A stretch of 11,495 bases of DNA from Pseudomonadota bacterium (GTDB lineage: Bacteria; Pseudomonadota; Alphaproteobacteria; Rhizobiales; Tepidamorphaceae), in assembly GCA_023458595.1 (NCBI GenBank), contig JAEWYT010000014.1, forward strand, positions 1-11,495. Reading direction: 5' to 3'. A program made the position numbers and the translations under genes. Positions 1 to 6,656 of the stretch are shown piece after piece (position 1 is the first letter of the stretch; every line of letters begins with the position of its first letter). Below the pieces are notes generated by a model, which did no database searches, had not been told where the DNA came from, and saw nothing but the letters and a program-made list of their open reading frames with translations.

Positions 1-40
1 CGGGGCGCTCCCCGCCGGCCCGCAGCCGGGATCGGAAAGA

Positions 41-1351
41 TCAGGCCGCGCGGGCCCGCTTCGAGGTCGCCGCATCGAGCGCCTGGTCGAGATCGGCCAG
101 GATGTCGTCGACATGCTCGATGCCGACCGACAGCCGGACGTAGCCGGGGGTTACGCCGGCGGCGAGCTGCTCTTCGGGCGAAAGCTGCTGGTGCGTCGTG
201 GAGGCCGGGTGGATCGCCAGCGTCCGGGTGTCGCCGATGTTGGCGACGTGATGGACCATCTGCAGCGCGTCGATGAAGCGCTGGCCGGCCTCGCGGCCAC
301 CGGCGAGCTCGAAGCCGACGAGGCCGCCGTAGCCCCCGGAGAACGCCGCATCGGCGCGCCGGCGGTTCTCGCCGGTCATCCGGCCCGGGAAGATCACCTT
401 CGAAACCGCCGGGTGGTTGTCGAGGTACTCGGCGACGACCGCCGCGTTGCGGCAATGCTCGCGCATCCTGACTGGCATGGTCTCGAGCCCCTGCAGGAAC
501 AGGAAGGCGTTGAACGGGCTCATCGCGGCGCCGAGGTCTCGCATCAGCGTAACGCGGGCCTTCAGGATGTAGGCGATCGGTCCGAGCGGCTTGACCGCCT
601 CGGTCCACACCGCGCCGTGATAGCTCGGATCCGGCTCGTTCAGCATCGGGAAGCGACGGCTGTGCCTCTCCCAGTCGAACCGGCCGGAATCGACGATGAC
701 GCCGCCGATCGACGTGCCGTGTCCGCCGATGTACTTGGTGGCCGAGTGGACGACGATATGGGCGCCCTGCTCGATCGGCCGGCAGATGACGGGAGCCGCC
801 GTGTTGTCGACGATCAGCGGCACGCCGACCTCTTCGGCGATCGCGGCGACTTCCCGGATCGGGAAGGCGACGAGCTTCGGATTGGGCAGGGTCTCGGCGT
901 AGAAGGCGCGGGTTCCGGCGTCGGTCGCCTTGCGGAAGGCCTGCGGGTCGGCCGGGTCGACGAACCGCACCTCGATGCCCATCGTCTGAAGCGTATTGGC
1001 GAACAGGTTCCAGGTACCGCCGTAGAGGTCGGTCGAGGAGACGACGTTGTCGCCGGCGCGCGCGATGTTCTGGATCGCCATCGCCGAGGCCGACTGGCCG
1101 GAGGCCGTGGCAAGCGCGGCGACGCCGCCCTCGAGCGCCGCCATGCGCTCCTCGAAGACCGCGGTCGTCGGGTTCATCACGCGGGTGTAGATGTTGCCGA
1201 GCTCCTCCAGATTGAACAGGCGGGAGGCATGGGTGGTGGAATCGAACTCGTAGGAGCTCGTCTGGTAGATGGGCACCGCCACCGAATTCGTGGTCGGGTC
1301 CTTCCGGAAGCCGGCGTGGATCGCCAGCGTCTCGGGCTTCATGGTCGTCAT
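41..1351 (-). CDS. metY: O-acetylhomoserine sulfhydrylase (aminocarboxypropyltransferase), PLP-dependent
   Basis: A 436-residue protein of the Cys/Met metabolism PLP-enzyme family (fold type I). The family joins O-acetyl-L-homoserine with sulfide to give homocysteine and acetate, in the cytoplasm, on the way to methionine. The sequence shows the opening TLAIHAG, the YTRVMNPT segment (about 55-62) whose Tyr and Arg contact the PLP phosphate of the neighbouring subunit, the SGQSA loop (84-88), DLYGGTWN (108-115), VDNT with Asp182 contacting the PLP ring nitrogen, and VVHSATKYIGGHGT with Lys206 as the Schiff-base lysine. The length of about 430 residues and the wide insert around 220-260 fit MetY/OAH sulfhydrylases better than the shorter cystathionine gamma-synthase (about 390). 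Start: ATG at 1351 has GAAGGA seven bases upstream; a second ATG three codons in is possible. It stands downstream of the response regulator gene but behind a terminator-like hairpin, so it probably has its own control. Family certain; choice between MetY and the related MetZ is likely but not proven. Confidence 0.93.
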   Translation of the reverse strand: MTTMKPETLAIHAGFRKDPTTNSVAVPIYQTSSYEFDSTTHASRLFNLEELGNIYTRVMNPTTAVFEERMAALEGGVAALATASGQSASAMAIQNIARAGDNVVSSTDLYGGTWNLFANTLQTMGIEVRFVDPADPQAFRKATDAGTRAFYAETLPNPKLVAFPIREVAAIAEEVGVPLIVDNTAAPVICRPIEQGAHIVVHSATKYIGGHGTSIGGVIVDSGRFDWERHSRRFPMLNEPDPSYHGAVWTEAVKPLGPIAYILKARVTLMRDLGAAMSPFNAFLFLQGLETMPVRMREHCRNAAVVAEYLDNHPAVSKVIFPGRMTGENRRRADAAFSGGYGGLVGFELAGGREAGQRFIDALQMVHHVANIGDTRTLAIHPASTTHQQLSPEEQLAAGVTPGYVRLSVGIEHVDDILADLDQALDAATSKRARAA

Positions 1352-1358
1352 CGCTGTT

Positions 1359-1364
1359 TCCTTC
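1359..1364 (-). promoter_or_regulatory. Ribosome binding site of metY
   Basis: GAAGGA on the minus strand lies seven bases before the ATG at 1351, which supports that start over the ATG three codons later. Confidence 0.7.
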
Positions 1365-1397
1365 GTGTCTGGCGAATAGCGGGCGCCGAAAACGAAG

Positions 1398-1428
1398 ACG
1401 CCCCGGCATTGACTGCCGGGGCGTTTTT
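1398..1428. terminator. Strong GC hairpin, intrinsic terminator (possibly bidirectional)
   Basis: An 11-bp perfect stem (1398-1408 pairing with 1414-1424) closes a five-base loop. On the plus strand it is followed at once by TTTTT (1424-1428); on the minus strand the stem is followed by a looser T-rich run, TCTTCGTTTT. It lies between the stop of the response regulator gene and the start of metY, both on the minus strand. The expected job is to end the signalling operon or to attenuate metY. The better T tract faces the other way, so it may also block antisense transcription. Confidence 0.7.
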
Positions 1429-1439
1429 CCAGGACCGAA

Positions 1440-1477
1440 GTTTCGGCCGGATGTCCGAAACGAGCGACTTTGTTTCG
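1440..1477 (-). promoter_or_regulatory. Competing inverted repeats in the metY leader (possible attenuator or operator)
   Basis: GTTTCGG at 1440-1446 can pair with CCGAAAC at 1455-1461, and the core of that same CCGAAAC (1456-1461) can instead pair with GTTTCG at 1472-1477. The two stems are mutually exclusive and lie upstream, in the direction of metY transcription, of the hairpin at 1398-1424. The arrangement resembles an antiterminator/terminator leader. The 1440-1461 palindrome (TTTCGG, eight bases, CCGAAA) could equally be a dimeric repressor site. It does not match the SAM-II or SAM/SAH riboswitch consensus as I know them. Confidence 0.35.
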
Positions 1478-1499
1478 ACGGGGTAACAGTTGCGGAGGC

Positions 1500-2270
1500 T
1501 CAGCCTTCCATCACGAACATGTAGCCGGCGCCGCGCACGGTCTTGATGACCTGCGGCTTGGTCGAATCCGGCTCGATCTTGCGGCGCAGCCGGGCGATGC
1601 GGATGTCGATCGACCGGTCGAAAGGCTCCCAGCCGCGGTTGTGCGCCATGTCCAGAAGCTGGTCGCGGCTCAGCACCCGGTTCGGATGGTCGGCGAAGGC
1701 CTTGAGCAGGTCGAACTCCATCGCGGTGATCGCGATGTCGGCGCCGTCCGGCCCGATCAGACGATGTGCGCCGGTATCGAGCGTGCAGTTGCCGAACCGC
1801 ACCAGCTTCGGCGCTGCCGGAGCTTCGGAGGCATCCTCCTCGCGCCGGCGGATGCCGCGGCGCAGCACCGTCTTCACGCGGGCGAGCAGCTCGCGCAGAT
1901 CGACGGGCTTGGCCAGATAGTCGTCGGCGCCGAGCTCCAGGCCGACGATGCGGTCGACCACCTCGCCGGCCGCCGTGACCATGACGAAATTCACGTCGGT
2001 GCTGGCGCTGAGGAAGCGGGCGACCGACAGGCCGTCCTCCTCCGGCATGGCGACGTCGAGCAGCACGAGGTCGACGGTGTCGCGATCCAGAACGGCGCGC
2101 AGGGCGGCGCCGCCGTCGCAGGTCGTCACCCTGTAGCCCTTCATCTCGAGATACTCGCCGATGGTCGCGCGGATATCTGGCTCGTCGTCGACGACGGCAA
2201 TGTGCTGCGCCGCAGCGAGCGAAAACATCGCCGAACTCACGGCCGGGGCCGTGTCGGGTTCGGTCAGCAT
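1500..2270 (-). CDS. OmpR-family response regulator (receiver plus winged helix)
   Basis: A 256-residue two-domain DNA-binding response regulator. The receiver domain (about 24-138) has the acidic pair Asp28/Asp29, phosphoacceptor Asp72 in LVLLDVAMPEEDG, Thr99 and Lys121 in the LAKPVD motif. A short charged linker (RRREED) leads to a trans_reg_C winged helix (about 156-253) with MEFDLLKAF, the recognition-helix region SIDIRIARLRRKIE, and the closing hairpin IKTVRGAGYMF. Such proteins bind promoter direct repeats as phosphorylated dimers. The ATG at 2270 overlaps the end of the upstream kinase gene by 7 bp (ATGCTGA), with GAGGAG about eight bases before it. An in-frame Met15 is an alternative start. 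Translational coupling makes the kinase its likely phosphodonor partner; the target genes are unknown. Confidence 0.95.
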   Translation of the reverse strand: MLTEPDTAPAVSSAMFSLAAAQHIAVVDDEPDIRATIGEYLEMKGYRVTTCDGGAALRAVLDRDTVDLVLLDVAMPEEDGLSVARFLSASTDVNFVMVTAAGEVVDRIVGLELGADDYLAKPVDLRELLARVKTVLRRGIRRREEDASEAPAAPKLVRFGNCTLDTGAHRLIGPDGADIAITAMEFDLLKAFADHPNRVLSRDQLLDMAHNRGWEPFDRSIDIRIARLRRKIEPDSTKPQVIKTVRGAGYMFVMEG

Positions 2271-5200
2271 TGTGCGGTCTCCTCGTTCCTCTTGCCGGAT
2301 TCCGACAGCATCTGCTGGACGAGATCGCGAACGTCCTGCGGTGCGATCGGCTTCTCGATGTAGGGTCGACCCGAATCCTGCAGGAAGCCGCGGATGCGGG
2401 CGCTCATCGTATCGCCGGTTATGAAGGCGACCCGGGACACCATGTCCGGGCGCGCCTCGCGAATGGCGTCGAACATGGCCGGACCGTCTATGTCCGGCAT
2501 CCTGAGATCGGACAGCACGAGATCGAAATCCCGCAGCTCGATCCTGTCGAGCGCCTGGCTGCCCGAATGGGCGATCTCGACCTCGTGCCCCTCCTCCTGG
2601 AGGATGTCGAAGAGCATCTCGGCGACGGCGACCTCGTCGTCGACGACGAGGACGGAGGCTTCCTTCCGGCCGGCCTGCCGGGCGGTCTCGCCCTCGACGG
2701 CCGCGGCGGTCATCCGCGTCACCGGAAGGCGGATCACGAAGCTCGCGCCGCCGTCTATACCGGTCTCCACCGCGATCGTGCCGCCGTGGGTGGTGATGAT
2801 CCGGTGACAGAAGGCGAGCCCGATGCCGGTACCGGAACCGACCTGGCGGGTGGTGAAGAACGGCTCGAAGATGCGCGAACGGATCTCCTCGGGAACGCCA
2901 GGGCCGTTGTCCTTGATCTTCAGCACCACCTCGCGGGTCTGCTCACGGTAGCTGGTGATGATCTTGACGCGGCGCGTCGCCTTCGATTCCTCGAGCGCCT
3001 TCTGGGCGTTGAGGATCAGGTTCGTCAGCACCTGGTTGAGCTGGTCGGCATCGCCCCATACCGTCGGCATGTCGCGGCTCAGCGACAGGCGGACGTCGAT
3101 ATCGGCGGCGCGCAGCGAGTAGCCCGTCACTTCCATGGCGAGCTCGACGACCCGGTTAAGATCGACCGGACGGCGCTCCATCGGCTGCTGGCGGGCCATC
3201 GCCAGGAAGGTGCGCACGATGCGGGAGCAGCGGTCGGCGGCGGCGCCGATCTTGGCGGCGCGGTCGGCGATCGCCCGGTCGGTCGCGGTCTCCTTCAGAA
3301 GCAGCGCCTGGCCGACGACGACGGACAGCGGGTTGTTCAGCTCGTGGGCGACGGAAGCGAGCAACTCGCCGAGCGCCGCGAGCTTCTCGCTCTGGTGCAG
3401 CGCCTCGCGCTGGCGGGCCATCTCCTCCCTGACGATCCGCTTCTCGGTCAGGTCGTAGACCGAAGTGACGATGCACTCCTCGCCCATGTAGTCGATCAGG
3501 CTTGCGGATATGGAGCCCCAGAACTCCTCGCCGTCGACGCGGCGCAACAGCACCTCGAAGCCGTCGATCTCGCCGGCGGCGCGCAGCTTCTTCAGGAAGG
3601 TCTCCCGGTCGAGGCGCTGGACGAAAATGCCGGCGGTGTAGCTGGCCCCGGCGGCCTGCGGGCGGCGGAACAGATCCTGGGAGGCCGGGCTCTCGTAGAT
3701 GATCATGCCGTCGCCGGCGCGCACCAGGCCGAGCGGCACCGGGCAGGCCTCGACCGCCATGCGGATCACCGACTCCGATTCGTGCATGGCCTGCTCGGCC
3801 TGCTTCAGCGCGGTGATGTCGGTGCGGATCGTGACCATGCCGCCGTCGCCCGTGGCGAAGGAGGAGACGAGCCGCCATTCGCCGTTGGTCAGCTGCAGCT
3901 CGCAGGGCGCGCTCCTCGGATTGCCGAGGCGGTCGACCACCTGGTCGACGTGGCGGCCGGACCCTTCGACGCAAATGCCGTTGAAGCTGCGCAGCTTGCG
4001 GTGCAGCCGCTTCACCAGTTCGCGGCGGGTGCGGCCGACGAGTTCGTCCGGCTCAACCTCGTAGGGCTCGGCGAAGGCCTTGTTGCACAGGACGATTCGC
4101 TCCTCGGCGTCGGAAACGGCGAAGCCGGCGGGCAGGTTGTCGACCGAGTCGCGCAGGAGCTGCGTCAGCCGGCGCTGCGTCGCCTCGGCCTCGGCGCGCT
4201 CCGACAGGTCGCGGATCTCGGTGACGACGAACATCTCCGGGCCGGCCCAGACGCGCCGCATGCGGATCTCCGCCGGGAAGACGGAGCCGTCCCGCCGCAT
4301 GACCTCGGCCTCGATACGGTCGGCCATGTTCGAGGTCGGGATTCCCTTGCGGTATTCCTCGAAGCTCCTGCGGCGCATGTCGCGCACGTCTTCGGGCATG
4401 ATCAGATTGCAGAGGAGCACGCCCTTCGCGTCCTCGGCGCGGCGGCCGAACATCGACTCGGCGGCCGGATTGAAATCGATGACGAGGCCGTCGCGATCGG
4501 TGGTGATGACGGCGTCGACGGCCGCTTCGACGATGGCCCGGTGGATTGCATCGGTGCGGATCAGATCGGCTTCGGCGGCTTTCTCGGCAGTGATGTCGAT
4601 GACGCAGCCGACATATTCGCCGCGCGGATCGCCCGGCGTCGTCAGGCGCTGCTGGTCGCGCATCCAGCGATAGTCGCCGTCGGGAGTGCGCAGACGGTAT
4701 TCCTGCGTGTAACCGCCTTCGGCCTGGACCCGATCGACAGCATCGTCATAGCCGGCGAGATCGTCGGGATGAACGCGCTCACGCCAGATCGAAGCCGGAC
4801 CGACCATATCGGCGGGCGCCCAGCCGAATACGGATTGCGCGTTGGAGCTGACGAAGCGTACCGTGTCGGATTTTGTGAATGCGCCCAGATAAAGCGCTGC
4901 CGGCGACTGGGAAACGGCGAAATCGAGCAACATGCGGTTTTCGTCGGCATCGCGCAGCGTGCCGCCGGCACTGCCGCCGTCGGCGCCCTTCGCAATGCCG
5001 ACTGTTCCGGTTGCCGCGGGATTTGCGAGATCCGGCGCGTCCGGCGGGATTCCCTGTGCTCCCAACGATTCCAACTCCTCAAGCCCACGAACACAGCTTG
5101 CGGAATCGCCGGCCTTCGGGTTCGCCGGCGCCTGTGCAGCCGGCTGTGCTCTACGACACTTTCTTTTCAATTCGGCGTCGCGACCCGTCCGAATTGTTTC

Positions 5201-5287
5201 AATTGTTTCAAATGTTTCAATTGTTTCAAATGTTTCAATCGTTTCAGCCACGCTCGCGGCGGCGGCCCTGCCGGTGGCGGCGATCAT
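2264..5287 (-). CDS. Hybrid sensor histidine kinase: four PAS-like domains, HisKA, HATPase, receiver
   Basis: A 1007-residue protein with no evident membrane segment, so a cytoplasmic sensor is likely. The order is: a low-complexity N-terminus (1-115) with ETIETFETIETFETIETI at 15-32; PAS/PAC 1 (about 118-242); PAS 2 (about 245-370); PAS 3 (about 375-500); PAS 4 (about 505-622); HisKA (about 628-705) with His648 in SVAHELNNPLS; HATPase (about 745-855) with the N box around Asn756, DNGPG at 793-797, the F box FEPFFTT and GTGIGLAFC; and a C-terminal receiver (about 877-995) with Asp883/Asp884, phosphoacceptor Asp927 and Lys979. All catalytic residues are present. The ATG at 5287 overlaps the stop of the cyclase gene (ATGA). 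The frame stays open to 5704, but that stretch lies inside the cyclase gene and does not read like protein. A start nearer PAS 1 cannot be excluded, because codons 1-115 are more AT-rich and unstructured. The signal is unknown. No Hpt domain is seen in the window. Confidence 0.93.
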   Translation of the reverse strand: MIAATGRAAAASVAETIETFETIETFETIETIRTGRDAELKRKCRRAQPAAQAPANPKAGDSASCVRGLEELESLGAQGIPPDAPDLANPAATGTVGIAKGADGGSAGGTLRDADENRMLLDFAVSQSPAALYLGAFTKSDTVRFVSSNAQSVFGWAPADMVGPASIWRERVHPDDLAGYDDAVDRVQAEGGYTQEYRLRTPDGDYRWMRDQQRLTTPGDPRGEYVGCVIDITAEKAAEADLIRTDAIHRAIVEAAVDAVITTDRDGLVIDFNPAAESMFGRRAEDAKGVLLCNLIMPEDVRDMRRRSFEEYRKGIPTSNMADRIEAEVMRRDGSVFPAEIRMRRVWAGPEMFVVTEIRDLSERAEAEATQRRLTQLLRDSVDNLPAGFAVSDAEERIVLCNKAFAEPYEVEPDELVGRTRRELVKRLHRKLRSFNGICVEGSGRHVDQVVDRLGNPRSAPCELQLTNGEWRLVSSFATGDGGMVTIRTDITALKQAEQAMHESESVIRMAVEACPVPLGLVRAGDGMIIYESPASQDLFRRPQAAGASYTAGIFVQRLDRETFLKKLRAAGEIDGFEVLLRRVDGEEFWGSISASLIDYMGEECIVTSVYDLTEKRIVREEMARQREALHQSEKLAALGELLASVAHELNNPLSVVVGQALLLKETATDRAIADRAAKIGAAADRCSRIVRTFLAMARQQPMERRPVDLNRVVELAMEVTGYSLRAADIDVRLSLSRDMPTVWGDADQLNQVLTNLILNAQKALEESKATRRVKIITSYREQTREVVLKIKDNGPGVPEEIRSRIFEPFFTTRQVGSGTGIGLAFCHRIITTHGGTIAVETGIDGGASFVIRLPVTRMTAAAVEGETARQAGRKEASVLVVDDEVAVAEMLFDILQEEGHEVEIAHSGSQALDRIELRDFDLVLSDLRMPDIDGPAMFDAIREARPDMVSRVAFITGDTMSARIRGFLQDSGRPYIEKPIAPQDVRDLVQQMLSESGKRNEETAQC
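5194..5247 (-). repeat. Six 9-bp tandem repeats in the kinase N-terminal coding region
   Basis: On the plus strand the units are TTGTTTCAA, TTGTTTCAA, ATGTTTCAA, TTGTTTCAA, ATGTTTCAA and TCGTTTCAG, without gaps. Read on the minus strand they encode alternating Glu-Thr-Ile and Glu-Thr-Phe triplets. The unit is a multiple of three, so slippage would lengthen or shorten the peptide without a frameshift. The tract is much more AT-rich than the surrounding gene. Confidence 0.95.
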
Positions 5288-6372
5288 GAGACCTGCACCG
5301 GATCGGCGCGATAGACCGACTGGGCGCCCTTCCCTTTCAGCAGCACGCTGTCGAGCCGCGTCACGTCCGCGCGACCTGCGATCCGATCGTAGGCCTCCTG
5401 GCTGAGATAGACGGCGGACTCCTCGCCGAGGCCCGACAGGCGCGCGGCCACGTTCACGGCGTCGCCCCAGGCGTCGAAGCTGAATTTCGAGCGGCCGACC
5501 ACGCCTGCGGCCACCGGGCCGTAGCTGATGCCGACGCGCATGCGCCAGCCGGCCGGATTGTCGGCCGCCGCCGCGACCATGGCGCGGCCGGCGCGCAAGG
5601 CCGCCATGACGGGATCGCGATGGGGCACCGACATGTTGCCGGTCGCCATCATGCCGTCGCCGACGGTCTTGACCTTGTCGAGCCCCTGCTCGGCGAGCGC
5701 CCACTCGCAGGCCTCGACGAGCCTGTCGAGATTGGCGACCACCTCCTCGACCGGGTGGGTCTCCGAGTAGCGGGTGAACTGGACGATGTCGGAGAACAGC
5801 ACGACGACGTTCTCGTAGCGGCGCGGCTTGACCGAACCGGTCAGCTTGAGCTCGCGCAGCGCCGCCGTCGGCAGCACGACCTCCAGCAGGCTGTCGGCGC
5901 GGGCGCGCTCGCGCTCGATCTCGGCGAGCTGGCGCTCCATGCGGGCGAGATAGGTCGCCTCCTGGTCGAGCCAGCGCTTCTTCTGCAGCGAGTTCGATAT
6001 CCGCGCCTTCAGCAGCACCGGATTGAACGGCTTCGGCAGGTAGTCGTCGGCGCCGAGCTCGAGGCAGCGCACCACGTTGACCATGTCGGACAGAGCCGAG
6101 ATCATCACCACGGGCAACATGCGCCGCGTCGGGTCGGCGCGCAGGCGGCGCAGCAATTCGAAGCCGTCCATCGACGGCATCATCACGTCGAGGAGCACGA
6201 CGTCGACTTCGGCGCGGCCGAGCAAGGCGAGCGCTTCCTCGCCGTTGGCGGCCGCGACGCCGCGGCAGCCGATGAATTCCAGCTCGTCGAGGAGCAGCTC
6301 CCGGTTCGCCTCGTCGTCCTCGACGACGAGCACGACGGGTTCGTGCCGATGCGCCAGGGCGGTCGCGTTCAT
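5284..6372 (-). CDS. Receiver-domain class III adenylate cyclase
   Basis: A 362-residue protein, first gene of the signalling operon. The receiver domain (about 12-128) has Asp19/Asp20, phosphoacceptor Asp62 in VVLLDVMMPSMDG and Lys114 in LPKPFNP. A charged helical linker (about 131-168, rich in Glu and Arg, probably a dimer-forming coiled coil) leads to a class III nucleotidyl cyclase domain (about 186-359). Metal-binding Asp195 (LFSDIVQFT) and Asp239 (VGDG), purine-selecting Lys235 and Asp300 (FDAWGD), and transition-state Asn307 and Arg311 (NVAAR) are all there. Lys plus Asp indicates ATP rather than GTP, so cAMP is the expected product. Start: the frame can be extended to a TTG at 6390, but ACGGAG at 6382-6387 lies nine bases before the ATG at 6372 and would be swallowed by the longer version, so I choose the ATG. 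Phosphorylation of Asp62, perhaps by the adjacent kinase, is the likely switch. Confidence 0.94.
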   Translation of the reverse strand: MNATALAHRHEPVVLVVEDDEANRELLLDELEFIGCRGVAAANGEEALALLGRAEVDVVLLDVMMPSMDGFELLRRLRADPTRRMLPVVMISALSDMVNVVRCLELGADDYLPKPFNPVLLKARISNSLQKKRWLDQEATYLARMERQLAEIERERARADSLLEVVLPTAALRELKLTGSVKPRRYENVVVLFSDIVQFTRYSETHPVEEVVANLDRLVEACEWALAEQGLDKVKTVGDGMMATGNMSVPHRDPVMAALRAGRAMVAAAADNPAGWRMRVGISYGPVAAGVVGRSKFSFDAWGDAVNVAARLSGLGEESAVYLSQEAYDRIAGRADVTRLDSVLLKGKGAQSVYRADPVQVS

Positions 6373-6381
6373 GGTACCGAT

Positions 6382-6387
6382 CTCCGT
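6382..6387 (-). promoter_or_regulatory. Ribosome binding site that fixes the cyclase start
   Basis: ACGGAG on the minus strand lies nine bases before the ATG at 6372. It falls inside the coding region of the longer TTG-initiated version, which argues for the ATG. Confidence 0.65.
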
Positions 6388-6656
6388 CAAAAGGTCCGTC
6401 GCCGCGAGGCGATACGCCTGTCCGGAGCGTCTGTTCCCGGCGTGCCGGACCCGTCTGCTCGCGGCGGATAGCGTCGCGGCTAAATGATGGATTTCGGTAT
6501 CAGAAAGATTTTCCGCGTGTTTCGGTTGTGTTTCATTGCGGGGCCGCCGTCAGCGCCTCGGCAACAGGCCGGGCCGTTTGCCGGGGCAGCGTTGATTGAC
6601 TCGGCACCGGGCGGCCGATAATTCAAACCTTTGACTGCGCCTGAGAGAATATAACA
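6388..6656. other. Divergent intergenic region between the cyclase operon and the MBOAT operon
   Basis: This spacer of about 270 bases lies between two divergent operons and should hold both promoters. The right third becomes AT-richer towards the MBOAT gene. I see no convincing gene or RNA in it and no clear promoter for the minus-strand cyclase operon. Confidence 0.7.
6596..6624 (+). promoter_or_regulatory. Possible sigma70-type promoter of the MBOAT gene
   Basis: TTGACT at 6596-6601 is followed either by TAATTC at 6619-6624 (17-base spacer) or by the better-matching GATAAT at 6617-6622 (15-base spacer). It lies 33-60 bases before the MBOAT start. A second TTGACT at 6631-6636 has no properly spaced -10 partner. 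The assignment is tentative. Confidence 0.4.

Noticed and set aside
1..40. GC-rich inverted repeats after the metY stop as a terminator
   Set aside because: Stems of only 4-5 bp and no T run within the window; the edge of the window prevents judgement.
113..1486. Long plus-strand open frame opposite metY
   Set aside because: It is antisense to a clear PLP enzyme, its composition is typical of a shadow frame, and it runs through the terminator hairpin.
1352..1499. SAM-II or SAM/SAH riboswitch before metY
   Set aside because: AAACAAAGTCGCT on the minus strand recalls part of the SAM-II consensus, but the required upstream stem and GATTT-type loop are missing.
5194..5247. CRISPR-like or origin iteron array
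   Set aside because: The units are 9 bp with no spacers and lie in frame inside a coding sequence.
2270..5314. Long plus-strand open frame of about 1000 codons opposite the kinase
   Set aside because: It is the antisense of a GC-rich gene, a common artefact; the product is His/Asp/Arg/Gly-rich with no recognisable domain, while the minus strand encodes clear domains throughout.
5288..5704. Upstream extension of the kinase frame by 139 codons
   Set aside because: It lies wholly within the cyclase coding region, is Arg/Gly-rich out-of-frame sequence and has no domain match; the ATGA overlap at 5284-5287 gives a natural start.
6373..6390. TTG start at 6390 for the cyclase
   Set aside because: It would place the good ribosome binding site inside the coding region; the ATG at 6372 is better supported.
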